DNA of 64,000 nt from NCBI RefSeq assembly GCF_001577775.1, contig NZ_CP010835.1, positions 1,868,264-1,932,263 on the forward strand, written 5' to 3'. The position numbers and the translations under genes are program-made. The notes under the pieces were generated by a model, which did not search any database, was not told the DNA's origin, and saw nothing but the letters and a program-made list of their open reading frames with translations. Below, one piece after another: positions 45,076 to 54,405 of the stretch (its first letter is position 1; the number at the start of each line of letters is the position of its first letter). This DNA comes from Pyrococcus kukulkanii (GTDB lineage Archaea > Methanobacteriota_B > Thermococci > Thermococcales > Thermococcaceae).

Positions 45076-45540
45076 TCACATTGATTTATTATTCGAATAT
45101 TTAAATGCTTTTCGAAGGTTTTCTATTGAATATTCCTCGCCCGTTAAACTATCGATTATTGAACCTTCCGTTATCCAAAAGACCTTATAGGCCTTCTCCC
45201 ACCTTATAACTTCAACCCTGGGATACCACCAGGAAACTACCCTTGAGTTTCCCCATGTTATCGCGCTTTCAATGGCCTTTTGTTTGGCCTCTTCGAAGTC
45301 AACTAGGTACTCCATAACGGTGTTCTCTGGAACCTCCCATTCCTCGATCTCGATAAATGAATTTCCCCTTTCAGCCCCGAATCTGTAAGCGTCGATATAT
45401 GCAAAATAATCAAAGATTTTGTCCTTCATTCCCAGACGTTTGTAAAATAAACGCAGGTGGAATATCCAGTATGGGTAAAGTATGAACTTACATTCACTTT
45501 TTGGTTTGAATATGGGCCTCATAATCTTTACATTCTTCAA
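45076..45540 (-). CDS. Hypothetical aromatic-rich protein
   Basis: The 154-residue protein is rich in Trp, Tyr and Phe (ILYPYWIFHLRLFYKRL; VVSWWYPRVEVIRWEKAYKV) and has no clear membrane helix. I do not recognise it. TTG 45540 after GGGGGGTGA is the best-supported start; GTG 45591 would lie at the expected transcription start. It is divergent from the proline symporter operon and shares its TATA region. Confidence 0.5.
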   Translation of the reverse strand: MKNVKIMRPIFKPKSECKFILYPYWIFHLRLFYKRLGMKDKIFDYFAYIDAYRFGAERGNSFIEIEEWEVPENTVMEYLVDFEEAKQKAIESAITWGNSRVVSWWYPRVEVIRWEKAYKVFWITEGSIIDSLTGEEYSIENLRKAFKYSNNKSM

Positions 45541-45595
45541 ATTTTTCACCCCCCAATATTTACAACTATATTCATGTATATTAATGTTCACTTAA

Positions 45596-45606
45596 CTTTT
45601 ATAAGG
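45596..45606. promoter_or_regulatory. Shared bidirectional TATA element
   Basis: CTTTTATAAGG reads as a TATA box on both strands. It lies about 50 bases from the ATG of the symporter accessory gene (45653) and about 55 bases from the TTG of the divergent gene (45540). No second TATA is evident in the gap. Confidence 0.45.
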
Positions 45607-45652
45607 TTGTGTTCCCCTTAATTAATTTTGTAAACCTAATGGGGGTGTTCAC

Positions 45653-45820
45653 ATGGGTCTCAGTGGTGCGGCCTGGGCTACCCTCTTAATTCCAACGATT
45701 TTGGCGTTTGTTGTGATGTTACTGTATGGCTTCTGGGACAAAATTACTGGAAAGGAGTACTACGTAGATGAGGAGATTCTCGCGTACGATGAAGAACTCC
45801 TTAAGGAGGGAGGCAAATGA
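45653..45820 (+). CDS. Small single-helix accessory subunit of the Na+/proline symporter
   Basis: The 55-residue protein (MGLSGAAWATLLIPTILAFV at its start) has one membrane helix followed by an acidic tail (YYVDEEILAYDEELLKEGGK). GGGGGTG lies before its ATG and its stop overlaps the symporter start (ATGA at 45817-45820). That coupling and the design match small accessory proteins encoded just before SSS-family symporters. Probably needed for stability or activity of the symporter. Confidence 0.75.
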   Translation: MGLSGAAWATLLIPTILAFVVMLLYGFWDKITGKEYYVDEEILAYDEELLKEGGK

Positions 45821-47430
45821 ACTTTGGCGTGCTCTTTGGGTTCTTGGTATACCTGGTAATACTAGCATATATAGGATGGTGGGCCAATAGGTACACGAGG
45901 ACTGAAGATCAGTACTTCGTTGGTGGCAGGAAAGTTCATGTTCTTGCGGCAACTTTGTCGGATAAGGCAAGTGATTTTTCAGGCTGGCTAATGTTAGGTT
46001 ATCCTGGGAGCGCATTTAAAGCAGGACTTGGTGCTTTCTGGGCTGCAATAGGCTGTCTCTACGGAACCTTAGCGGATTATCTGCTAATAGGTCCAAGGTT
46101 AAGGATCTATGCGGGAAAGTTCAGGGCAATAACTCTGCCCGACTACTTGGAGGCAAGGCTAAAGGACAACACAAAGCTCATTAGGATCCTAAGTGCAGCC
46201 ATAATTCTAGTCTTCATGACAGCCTACGTTGCCGCCCAGTTTACCGCGGGAGGAAAGACATTTGCTGAGGGCTTTGGAGTAAGCGTTACAACTGGTATAC
46301 TAATTACGGTGATAATCCTGACAGCATATGTTATCACTGGAGGTTTCTTTGCAGTAGTTTGGACCGATGTAGTTCAGGCAATGTTTATGTTAATGACGTT
46401 GATAATAGTTCCAATCTTAGCGTTAGTTGAAGTTGGCGGTCTTGATTCTGCCACTGCTGCAATAGCCTCAGTTGATCTGGCAAAACTCCATCCATTCGGT
46501 GGTAAAACAGGTTTTGCAGCCCTGATATTTGCAATAGGCTATGCTTCGTGGATAGTTGGTTACCTCGGACAGCCCCATATAGTCACAAGGTACATGAGCG
46601 TTGAGGATCCTAGGAAGCTCAGGAGGCCCGGAATATTCATTAGTGGCATCTGGACCACAATAGTTCTTTGGGGTGCTTTCTTCGCTGGCTTCCTGGGGTA
46701 TGCAATGGTTGTCAAGGGTCTAATAAAAGTCGATGATCCCGAAAAGATAGTTCCAGCTTTGGCAGTTCACTTCCTACCGAGTTGGCTTGCCGGTTTCGTT
46801 ATCGCGGGAATAATATCCGCGGTAATGAGTACTGCAGATTCACAGTTGTTAGTTGCATCGTCCGCAATAGCGAGGGACATCTATCACAAGGTTCTCGGTC
46901 AGGAACTTGGAAAGAAGCAAATGGTGAACATTTCAAGAGTAGTTGTAAGCATTGTTGCATTGGTAGCCTTAATATTTGCCATAAAAGGCCCAGGAGTTAT
47001 TTATCAGATGGTAGCTACGGCTTGGGGAGGACTTGCTGTAGGTTTCGGCCCAATACTGACCCTTAGCCTATGGTGGAAGAGGGTAACGAAGGAGGCAGGG
47101 ATAGTTGGCATGGCCTATGGTTTAGTCAGCGAAGTTCTCTTGGAGGCAAAGATCTACGGATGGGCATTCAATCCAGACGCCCCAGGGTTCTTTGGAACCC
47201 TTGGAAGGATATTTGACGGTGTCCCAGTGTTCTTTATAAACTTCTTCATTACCCTCTTCATCATAATAATAGTCAGCCTCCTCACGAAGCCTCCCGAAGA
47301 TGTAGTCAAGTTACATGAGCAGCTCTTCACAAAGGTTCCAATTGAGAGGACGGAAAAGAGAGCTATTGCAAGGACAATGAGCCAGGCAGAAAACGTGTTC
47401 GCATTTGCAACTTCTTCTGGTCTTCTCTGA
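45817..47430 (+). CDS. putP: Sodium/proline symporter (SSS family)
   Basis: The 537-residue transporter has about 13 helices and SSS motifs: SDKASDFSGWLMLGYPGSAF, GGFFAVVWTDVVQAMFM and SAVMSTADSQLLVASSA, including sodium-site Ser/Thr residues in the last. Proline is inferred from PutP-like motifs and the proline dehydrogenase genes that follow. A T-rich run (47435-47457) follows the stop. Confidence 0.88.
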   Translation: MNFGVLFGFLVYLVILAYIGWWANRYTRTEDQYFVGGRKVHVLAATLSDKASDFSGWLMLGYPGSAFKAGLGAFWAAIGCLYGTLADYLLIGPRLRIYAGKFRAITLPDYLEARLKDNTKLIRILSAAIILVFMTAYVAAQFTAGGKTFAEGFGVSVTTGILITVIILTAYVITGGFFAVVWTDVVQAMFMLMTLIIVPILALVEVGGLDSATAAIASVDLAKLHPFGGKTGFAALIFAIGYASWIVGYLGQPHIVTRYMSVEDPRKLRRPGIFISGIWTTIVLWGAFFAGFLGYAMVVKGLIKVDDPEKIVPALAVHFLPSWLAGFVIAGIISAVMSTADSQLLVASSAIARDIYHKVLGQELGKKQMVNISRVVVSIVALVALIFAIKGPGVIYQMVATAWGGLAVGFGPILTLSLWWKRVTKEAGIVGMAYGLVSEVLLEAKIYGWAFNPDAPGFFGTLGRIFDGVPVFFINFFITLFIIIIVSLLTKPPEDVVKLHEQLFTKVPIERTEKRAIARTMSQAENVFAFATSSGLL

Positions 47431-47460
47431 TTTCACTTTTTGTTTTAAACCTTTTTTGGT
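47431..47460 (+). terminator. T-rich terminator after the symporter gene
   Basis: CTTTTTGTTTTAAACCTTTTTT between putP and the proline dehydrogenase promoter has three T-runs, as in archaeal termination. A new TATA (TTTTATAAG, about 47470-47478) follows. Confidence 0.4.
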
Positions 47461-47526
47461 TAACCTAATGTTTTATAAGCATGGTTTTCTATTTTACAAG
47501 TGTAAACTATTTTAGAGGTGATAGCG

Positions 47527-49002
47527 TTGAGGCCATTAGACCTCACAGAGAAGAAAGGTAAGAGAGTCAGGATATTCTTTGAAGGAAGGGAGCTTGAGGG
47601 TTACGAAGGTGAAAAGCTCACGGTTTCCTTACTTGCCAACGGGATTTACTGGCTAACAACCAGCACTGAAGGGAGAAAAAGGGGAGCATTTACATTTGGC
47701 CCTGTTCCCATGGTAGTTAACGGTGTGAAGAACGTTGATGCTAGAAAAACAAAGGTTCAAGACGGCATGAAAGTTGAGAGGCAGGTTTATGGGGAGTTTC
47801 AAGAGGAACCAGTTGGGAACTACTCTGGGAGCGTTAAGGAAGTAGTTGTGGACGTTGCGGTTATTGGGGGAGGGCCTGCAGGCCTAGGCGCAACACTTGA
47901 GCTCCAGGATAGCTTGATGATAGCCTTAATTGAGGAAAAAGGGTGGCTCGGTGGAGATTTATGGATAAGAGGTGTGGAAGTTGAGGGTTTCGGCGACCCC
48001 AAGAGAGCCGTAGGGGATTTGGTAGATAAGCTAAACGAAAACGTGAAGGTGTTTCTGGGTAGCTCCGCCCTTGGCGTTTTTGAGAAGGGAGAGTATTTCT
48101 TAATTCCGGTTGTTAAGAGCAACGAGTTAATCGAGATCTTGGCCAAGAGAGTAGTTCTCGCAACGGGAGCCGTTGAGAGCATAATGCTCTTCGAAAACAA
48201 CGATATGCCCGGAGTCTTTAGGAGAGACTTTGCATTGGAGGTAATGAACGTTTGGGAAGTTGCCCCAGGATGGAACGTAGCAGTAACTGGAAGCAGAGCA
48301 GAAGAGGTCATTGAAGAACTTGAAAGGTGGGGAATTGACTACGTCCATATTCCAAATGTCAAGAGGGTGGAGGGAGAGGAGAAAGTTGAGAAAGTTGTAG
48401 ATATGAACGGCAACGAATACAAAGTTGATGCTTTAGTGTTTGCCGATGGAAGGAGGCCGGACATAAACCCGATAACTCAAGCTGGGGGTAGGCTCTTCTT
48501 CAGAAGAGGCTACTTTAGGCCGGTAATAGATCAGCAACACAGGATAAAGCACGGAATTTACGTTGCTGGAAGTGCTGTTTCAATTAAGCCACCTTACGCT
48601 AACTACATAGAGGGCAGACTTGTTGGGGCCTACATCTTGAAGGAATTTGGATTTGAGAGTGAGCCCTGTGTTTACGAAGAAAAGCTCAAGGAGTATGAGC
48701 CAGAAGCACTCCAAATTCCGAAGATACCCTTTGACAAGTTCAACCTCGAGGACGTTCAGATATGCGGTTGTGATGTTTCTCTAAAGAAGGTTGATGATGT
48801 CGTTAGAAGGGGAATAACAGATCTCCAGATAATAAAGAGACTCACTCATTTAGCCATGGGCTTCTGCCAAGGTAGGTACTGCCTATTTAATGGGGCTGTC
48901 GTCGTTGCCCAGAGAACCGGAAAGAAGTTGAGTGAGATAGATCTGCCCGTTGCTAGGTCGCCTATAAAGAATGTTAGAATGGGTGTTCTCGCTAGGAGGT
49001 GA
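47527..49002 (+). CDS. Dye-linked L-proline dehydrogenase alpha subunit
   Basis: The 491-residue protein has an N-terminal 2Fe-2S-ferredoxin-like segment without cysteines, an FAD/nucleotide fold (VIGGGPAGLGA, about residue 118), a second nucleotide site (VAVTGSRAEEV), and a C-terminal Cys motif (ICGCDV then GFCQGRYC) like BFD-type domains. It closely resembles the P. horikoshii PDH1 alpha subunit as I remember it. With the beta subunit it passes electrons from proline oxidation. The start is TTG 47527 with GAGGTGAT upstream. Confidence 0.88.
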   Translation: MRPLDLTEKKGKRVRIFFEGRELEGYEGEKLTVSLLANGIYWLTTSTEGRKRGAFTFGPVPMVVNGVKNVDARKTKVQDGMKVERQVYGEFQEEPVGNYSGSVKEVVVDVAVIGGGPAGLGATLELQDSLMIALIEEKGWLGGDLWIRGVEVEGFGDPKRAVGDLVDKLNENVKVFLGSSALGVFEKGEYFLIPVVKSNELIEILAKRVVLATGAVESIMLFENNDMPGVFRRDFALEVMNVWEVAPGWNVAVTGSRAEEVIEELERWGIDYVHIPNVKRVEGEEKVEKVVDMNGNEYKVDALVFADGRRPDINPITQAGGRLFFRRGYFRPVIDQQHRIKHGIYVAGSAVSIKPPYANYIEGRLVGAYILKEFGFESEPCVYEEKLKEYEPEALQIPKIPFDKFNLEDVQICGCDVSLKKVDDVVRRGITDLQIIKRLTHLAMGFCQGRYCLFNGAVVVAQRTGKKLSEIDLPVARSPIKNVRMGVLARR

Positions 49003-49006
49003 TTCT

Positions 49007-50155
49007 ATGCTACCCGAAAGGGCTGAGATCGTTGTTATTGGTGGGGGAATAGTGGGAGTTACCATAGCCCATGAGCTCGCGAGGAGGGGAGAGGATGTTG
49101 TAGTTTTGGAGAAGAGGTTCATAGGTTCTGGCTCAACTTTTCGTTGTGGGACCGGAATTAGGCAACAGTTCAATGATGAGGCGAACGTTAAAGTAATGAA
49201 ACGATCTGTCGAGCTTTGGAAGAAGTACAGCGAAGAATATAACTTTTCATTTGAGCAGACAGGCTATCTCTTTCTTCTGTATGATGACAAGGAAGTTGAG
49301 GAGTTTAAGCGGAACATAAAAATCCAGAACAAGTTTGGTGTGCCGACGAGGCTTATAACACCTGAGGAAGCTAAAGAGATCGTGCCTCTACTAGATATAA
49401 GTGAAGTAATCGCCGCTTCATGGAATCCCACCGATGGGAAGGCTGACCCCTTTGCCTCGACAACTGCCTTTGCCCTAAAGGCGAAAGAGTATGGTGCTAA
49501 GCTACTGGAGTATACTGAGGTAAAGGGTTTCATAATTGAGGATGGCGAGATAAAAGGAATTAAGACCAACAGGGGTGTAATTAAGACGGGAATTGTTGTT
49601 AATGCAACGAACGCTTGGGCCAAGTTAATCAATGCAATGGCCGGAATTAAGGTGCATATTCCAATTGAGCCGTACAAGCATCAAGCCGTAATTACGCAAC
49701 CAATAAAGAGGGGCACTATAAGGCCGATGATAATATCCTTCAAGTACGGCCATGCTTACCTAACTCAAACATCCCATGGCGGAATTATCGGCGGTGTGGG
49801 GTACGAGATAGGGCCAACTTATGACTTAACTCCAACATATGAATTCCTTAGGGAAGTCAGTTATTACTTCACGAAGATAATTCCAGCCTTAAAGGATCTC
49901 CTAATCTTGAGAACGTGGGCCGGCTACTACGCAAAAACCCCTGACAGCAACCCAGCGATAGGAAAGATCAATGAGCTTAGTGATTACTACATAGCGGCGG
50001 GCTTCAGTGGGCATGGCTTTATGATGGCTCCCGCAGTTGCCGAGATGGTTGCAGATCTAATTACTAAAGGCAAGACTGACCTTCCTGTTGATTGGTATGA
50101 TCCCTACAGGTTTGAGAGAGGGGAACTAAGGAGTACAGCCCTACAGATGGGCTGA
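49007..50155 (+). CDS. Dye-linked L-proline dehydrogenase beta subunit
   Basis: The 382-residue flavoenzyme of the DAO/sarcosine oxidase family carries the catalytic FAD: EIVVIGGGIVGVTIAHELAR at the N-terminus and FSGHGFMMAPAVAEMVAD at the C-terminus. It oxidises proline to pyrroline-5-carboxylate. ATG 49007 follows AGGAGGTGAT and is five bases after the alpha stop. The alpha-beta pair without further small subunits is the PDH1 type. Confidence 0.9.
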   Translation: MLPERAEIVVIGGGIVGVTIAHELARRGEDVVVLEKRFIGSGSTFRCGTGIRQQFNDEANVKVMKRSVELWKKYSEEYNFSFEQTGYLFLLYDDKEVEEFKRNIKIQNKFGVPTRLITPEEAKEIVPLLDISEVIAASWNPTDGKADPFASTTAFALKAKEYGAKLLEYTEVKGFIIEDGEIKGIKTNRGVIKTGIVVNATNAWAKLINAMAGIKVHIPIEPYKHQAVITQPIKRGTIRPMIISFKYGHAYLTQTSHGGIIGGVGYEIGPTYDLTPTYEFLREVSYYFTKIIPALKDLLILRTWAGYYAKTPDSNPAIGKINELSDYYIAAGFSGHGFMMAPAVAEMVADLITKGKTDLPVDWYDPYRFERGELRSTALQMG

Positions 50156-50275
50156 TCATTCTTTAATTTTTAATTTATCTCCTCGATGTAAAGTATTCTT
50201 GACATTTAGTTTAACAATGATGTGTATAGGAAGACTTTTAACTTAATAATAACACTTCCAAGATAGGGTGATAAA

Positions 50276-51289
50276 ATGGGAGTACTAAACATTGCAATAA
50301 AAGAGTTTGAGGTAGGAATTAGAACGAGAAGGTTTTATGCGACAATCTTCGTGTTCTTTGTGTTGGCTCTGGTCTTCATAAAGGTAACAAGTATAACCAG
50401 TGGGTTACCCCTCAATCTAGAAGAGATGTATAATACCCCTTTCCAGGCCCTCTTCTTCTCGTCCCTTTCATCGGCGTTTAATTATGCCGTTGCACTCCTT
50501 GCAGTCCTGTTGGGGGCCACCTCAATAAATCAAGAAATTAGGGATGGAACGATAAAGGTCCTGTATTCAAAACCAATATATAGGGATACGATTATTTGGG
50601 GCAAATTGCTAGGAGGAATTTTAATGATAGCAGTGACTGTTGGTCTGTTCTATATCTTCATGGTTGGAATAGCCCTTATATTCGGAAAGCCAGTGACAGA
50701 ATACGATATCTCGAGGTTACTTGCGATATATCCTTTCACAATCCTTTACGGCGTAGCTTTCTACTCTCTTGGACTGCTATTCTCGGTATTGATTAAAACC
50801 CCACTCAACAGCATAGTTGCTGGTATCTTGGCTTTCCTCTTTGTGGCGATAATAATTCCAATGATCTTAGCTCCCCTTATCGCTTTTGCCATTGCTGGGG
50901 CCCCGCAATTTTCATCCTCGGAGTTTCAAACAATAAATTCGTCAAATGGATCTTCAGTCGAGATTACTTACAATCCTTTTGAAGACAGGGAGTTTATGCA
51001 GTGGATGGAGAAGTATATGGACACTTACAGAAAGGTTATGTATGTTTCCCTTACTTACCACTTTGATGAAATCTCGGGAATAATCTTTGGAAGGAAGACA
51101 ACAGAGGATGTACTCGGTGCTATAGGTCAGTTGGTAAGTATGGAGGAAGGGAGCTACAAGCTCGTGGAAGATAGGTCAATAGGGGAGGCAATAAGTTTAG
51201 TTGTTGGAAATATTATTGCTCTCATTGTCTCTACCTTCATGTTTCTTATCCCGGCTTATCTGAAATTCGCCAAGATTGATCTGAGGTGA
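50276..51289 (+). CDS. ABC-2 permease, first of two in the cluster
   Basis: The 337-residue protein has six helices in the NosY-like ABC-2 pattern, with INQEIRDGTIKVLYSKPIYR after helix two and a long extracytoplasmic loop before the last helix. The second permease at 54402 has the equivalent motif, so the exporter may be a heterodimer. A TATA-like CTTTTAACTT (about 50235-50244) precedes the gene. Confidence 0.8.
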   Translation: MGVLNIAIKEFEVGIRTRRFYATIFVFFVLALVFIKVTSITSGLPLNLEEMYNTPFQALFFSSLSSAFNYAVALLAVLLGATSINQEIRDGTIKVLYSKPIYRDTIIWGKLLGGILMIAVTVGLFYIFMVGIALIFGKPVTEYDISRLLAIYPFTILYGVAFYSLGLLFSVLIKTPLNSIVAGILAFLFVAIIIPMILAPLIAFAIAGAPQFSSSEFQTINSSNGSSVEITYNPFEDREFMQWMEKYMDTYRKVMYVSLTYHFDEISGIIFGRKTTEDVLGAIGQLVSMEEGSYKLVEDRSIGEAISLVVGNIIALIVSTFMFLIPAYLKFAKIDLR

Positions 51290-51295
51290 TGTATT

Positions 51296-52213
51296 ATGAA
51301 TGTTATTGAGATTAAAAACCTAACAAAAAGCTATGGGAAGTTTAAGGCTGTGGACAATCTAAATCTAGCAGTTGAAAAGGGCATAGTTTTTGGATTTTTG
51401 GGGCCAAATGGTGCTGGGAAAACCACGACCATATTAAGCATGCTTGGCCTAATAATCCCGGACAGTGGGGAGATAAGGATCCTGGGACATGACATATTTA
51501 GGGAGCCAATAAAGGCTAAGGAGAGGCTCGGATTTCTACCAGAAAACGCCACAATATATGAAGAGCTAACGGCGTGGAGAAACCTTGACTTCTTTGCAAG
51601 CTTCTACAATATGTCGAAGGCAGAAAAAGAGAAGAGAATCGAAGAGTTGCTCAAACTTGTCGGCCTTTGGGATGCAAGGTACAGGAAGGTAAAAACATTT
51701 TCTAAAGGAATGAAGCAGAGGCTTTTGTTGGCTCAAGCATTGATAAATGATCCCGAGCTCCTAATACTTGATGAACCAACGAGCGGTCTTGATCCAGAGG
51801 GTGCCCATCTTGTTAAAAGCATAATTAGGGAGCAGAGGAAGGCTGGCAAGACAATATTCTTCTCGTCCCACATACTAAGCGAGGTCGAAGAATTAGCAGA
51901 TAAAGTGGGCATTATAGTAAAAGGAAAACTGAGAACCGTCGGAACGCTTGATGAGATAAAGAAGCAGTTCATGGAACTTGAGGGTTACGAAATAAAGATA
52001 GAAACTAAACAGGCTCTCCCCGAAATTGAGCATCCTGAAATAATAAGGATCGAGAAACTAGCCGACAATAGGGCGATAATATTTGCAAAGAGCGATATAA
52101 GGGAGGAGATAAGTGAAATGCTGTCCTCCAAGGGAATTACGATACTTAGCTTAGAAATTGAAGAGCCCAGCTTGGAGGATGTGTTTCTTAGGACAATTTA
52201 TAGGAGGGAGTGA
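51296..52213 (+). CDS. ABC transporter ATPase of the NEW3 cluster
   Basis: The 305-residue ATPase has Walker A GPNGAGKTTT (about 36-45), signature FSKGMKQRL, Walker B LILDEPTSGLD and a CcmA/NatA-like C-terminal part. It lies six bases after the first permease and two bases before the NEW3 protein, and is the only ATPase of the cluster. Confidence 0.88.
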   Translation: MNVIEIKNLTKSYGKFKAVDNLNLAVEKGIVFGFLGPNGAGKTTTILSMLGLIIPDSGEIRILGHDIFREPIKAKERLGFLPENATIYEELTAWRNLDFFASFYNMSKAEKEKRIEELLKLVGLWDARYRKVKTFSKGMKQRLLLAQALINDPELLILDEPTSGLDPEGAHLVKSIIREQRKAGKTIFFSSHILSEVEELADKVGIIVKGKLRTVGTLDEIKKQFMELEGYEIKIETKQALPEIEHPEIIRIEKLADNRAIIFAKSDIREEISEMLSSKGITILSLEIEEPSLEDVFLRTIYRRE

Positions 52214-52215
52214 TT

Positions 52216-54405
52216 ATGAAAAAAATCTTCCTGTCTGTTGTTCTTGTGTCCCTTTTGCTAATGAACTTCCCGGTCTTATCAAGCTCCGACAAGTGGGTCG
52301 TTGTTTATACGGGCTATTTAAAGCCGGGAGATATCCTAAGCGTTGGAGATTACACAATTACGGTGAGGCAGAGTATCTACGGCTCCCCTTATATCTTCAT
52401 TAAGAAGGGCAGCGAATGGGGAACCTTCTTTAAAGCTGATTTTGGTGCAAGTCTGGAATATGAAAACATAAGGGTTACTCCAGGTAGCTATGATAGCGAA
52501 AAAGGCTTATTCGTTGTAGTTAACTATAAAGTCACCAGTGAAGAGCACAAAGCAAAGCCTGGGTTATATTTTAAGGGTTTTGAGATATTGAACGTGACGA
52601 ATAGCACAGTTAAGATAAAGTACAGCGGGAAGATCCTAACTTTGTTGGCAAACTCTTCAGCTAGAATCGGCTCGTACCTTTTAGAGTTCACTGGAAGCAC
52701 GGTAGTTCTATATGAGTTGCCCAAAGTTGTGGTGAGTACTAGTGGGGCTGAGCTGGTAGTCTCATTTCCCTATAGAGAAATTACGGTTTTTCCTGGGGAG
52801 ACAATTCAGTTGCCTGTCTTCGTAACTAATAATGGATCCGAGAAAGTCACGGTAAAAGCGGGCATCTTAAGCGCTCCCGCTGACTGGGACGTTGGTCTCT
52901 ACTATCAGGGAGTTGAAATAGGCTCAATGGACCTTGAGGGCAAATCAACTCTTTCTTTAGAATTGCGGATCTCGATACCGCAGAACGCTTCAGGAGTGCA
53001 CTACATCAAGTTTTCAATAAATGACGAGATATTTACACTTAAAGTTAAGGTAAAGGAACCGAAGGGGGTAGAAGAAGGGGTAAAGGTATACACTCCAATA
53101 CTCGTCCAAGAAGTTGAGGCTGGAGAATCTGCGAGGTTCCCTCTGGTTATATCGACACCCTACGATGCCAATATTTCCATATCCCTCCACGCTCCAACTA
53201 ACTGGAAGGCTTACTCAACTTACCAGAATATGAGGGTATCGGAGGTTTCCCTCAGAAAGGGGGAGAGTGTTGTCTTTGATGTAGTCGTGGAAGTCCCAAG
53301 AAACGCGGATCTTGGAGCCCATGAGATAAAAGTGGGAATAGCAGTTGAGGGGTCTCAAGGGAGCATTACGAAGGACATAACGTTTGTCATTAATGTGTAC
53401 AAGACTTACAAGGGTCAAAAAGCAACTCTCAAATTGGCAGTGGTTGACGATAGCGGAATGCCCGTTCCAAAGGCCACCGTTAAGATAGAAAATGAGACGT
53501 ATGGGACGGACATCAACGGACTTTTAGAAGTTGAGTTGGATCCTGGGGAGTATAAGGTGGTAGTCGCTAAAGATGGCTTTGAAAAGGCTGAAGAGGATGT
53601 CAAGCTGGAAGACGGTGAGGTTAAGGAATTAAAGATAATGATAAGGAAGGAGGCCTATTACTTTGTCGTTGACACGGAATCGGATGTGTATCCAATAACA
53701 CTTGGAAGTGTCTCGTCCCCCTTCGCAATTACGATAGAGAATTTGGGTAGGAACGATGACGAGTATAAGCTAGGCATATCAGGCCTTCCGAGCAATTGGA
53801 ACGCAATGTTTACACAGTCACCTGAAAGTACACTTCAACTAACTAAAATAAAAGTTGAGGCTGGAAAATCAGAAACCATTTACCTTAAAGTGTACCCCTC
53901 CCTAAACGCTAAGCCTGGGAAGTATAACATCACGTTAATAGTTCGGAGTTCTAGCGGCCTAGTCAAAGAGGTGCCAATAAAAATAGATCTAACGGGAATT
54001 TATCAGATGGACGTTAACCTAATGAACTACAGGCTAACTATAACCGCAGGCGAAGAAAGGGAGACTACCATAAATATATACAACTTTGGAACGGCGCCGA
54101 TAACCAACATTAGAATATCTGCTTCTGCACCAAAGGGTTGGGAAGTTTACGTTGAGCCTCAATCAATCCCGATACTAGATCCCAAGAAGCCTACGAGTGC
54201 CATGATAAGAATAAAGGTGCCGAAAGGGACTCCCGCTGGGGACTACAGAGTAAGGATAACGGTTAAGTCTGACCAGCAGGAGTGGAACGACTCAATTAGA
54301 GTTGTCGTCAGACAAAAGTCTACCTCGGCCTATATAGGTATCTTTCTCTTGATATTGGCGTTTGTGGGAGTAATATTAATGATAAGGAGGGTTGGAAGGA
54401 GATGA
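52216..54405 (+). CDS. Membrane-anchored NEW3-domain surface protein
   Basis: The 729-residue protein has a signal peptide (residues 1-24) and repeated Ig-like NEW3/NPCBM-associated domains (VFPGETIQLPVFVTNNGSEK, ITAGEERETTINIYNFGTAP). A carboxypeptidase-regulatory-like domain lies at about 400-475 (PVPKATVKIENETYGTDING), and a C-terminal membrane helix with Arg-rich tail ends the protein. It would sit outside the cell bound to the membrane. It is coupled to the second permease by ATGA (54402-54405), so it is likely a component or client of the transporter. Confidence 0.8.
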   Translation: MKKIFLSVVLVSLLLMNFPVLSSSDKWVVVYTGYLKPGDILSVGDYTITVRQSIYGSPYIFIKKGSEWGTFFKADFGASLEYENIRVTPGSYDSEKGLFVVVNYKVTSEEHKAKPGLYFKGFEILNVTNSTVKIKYSGKILTLLANSSARIGSYLLEFTGSTVVLYELPKVVVSTSGAELVVSFPYREITVFPGETIQLPVFVTNNGSEKVTVKAGILSAPADWDVGLYYQGVEIGSMDLEGKSTLSLELRISIPQNASGVHYIKFSINDEIFTLKVKVKEPKGVEEGVKVYTPILVQEVEAGESARFPLVISTPYDANISISLHAPTNWKAYSTYQNMRVSEVSLRKGESVVFDVVVEVPRNADLGAHEIKVGIAVEGSQGSITKDITFVINVYKTYKGQKATLKLAVVDDSGMPVPKATVKIENETYGTDINGLLEVELDPGEYKVVVAKDGFEKAEEDVKLEDGEVKELKIMIRKEAYYFVVDTESDVYPITLGSVSSPFAITIENLGRNDDEYKLGISGLPSNWNAMFTQSPESTLQLTKIKVEAGKSETIYLKVYPSLNAKPGKYNITLIVRSSSGLVKEVPIKIDLTGIYQMDVNLMNYRLTITAGEERETTINIYNFGTAPITNIRISASAPKGWEVYVEPQSIPILDPKKPTSAMIRIKVPKGTPAGDYRVRITVKSDQQEWNDSIRVVVRQKSTSAYIGIFLLILAFVGVILMIRRVGRR

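Noticed and set aside
47820-48311. 163-codon frame opposite the proline dehydrogenase alpha gene
   Set aside because: Ser/Thr/Pro-rich antisense shadow with no start signal; the sense gene is well supported.
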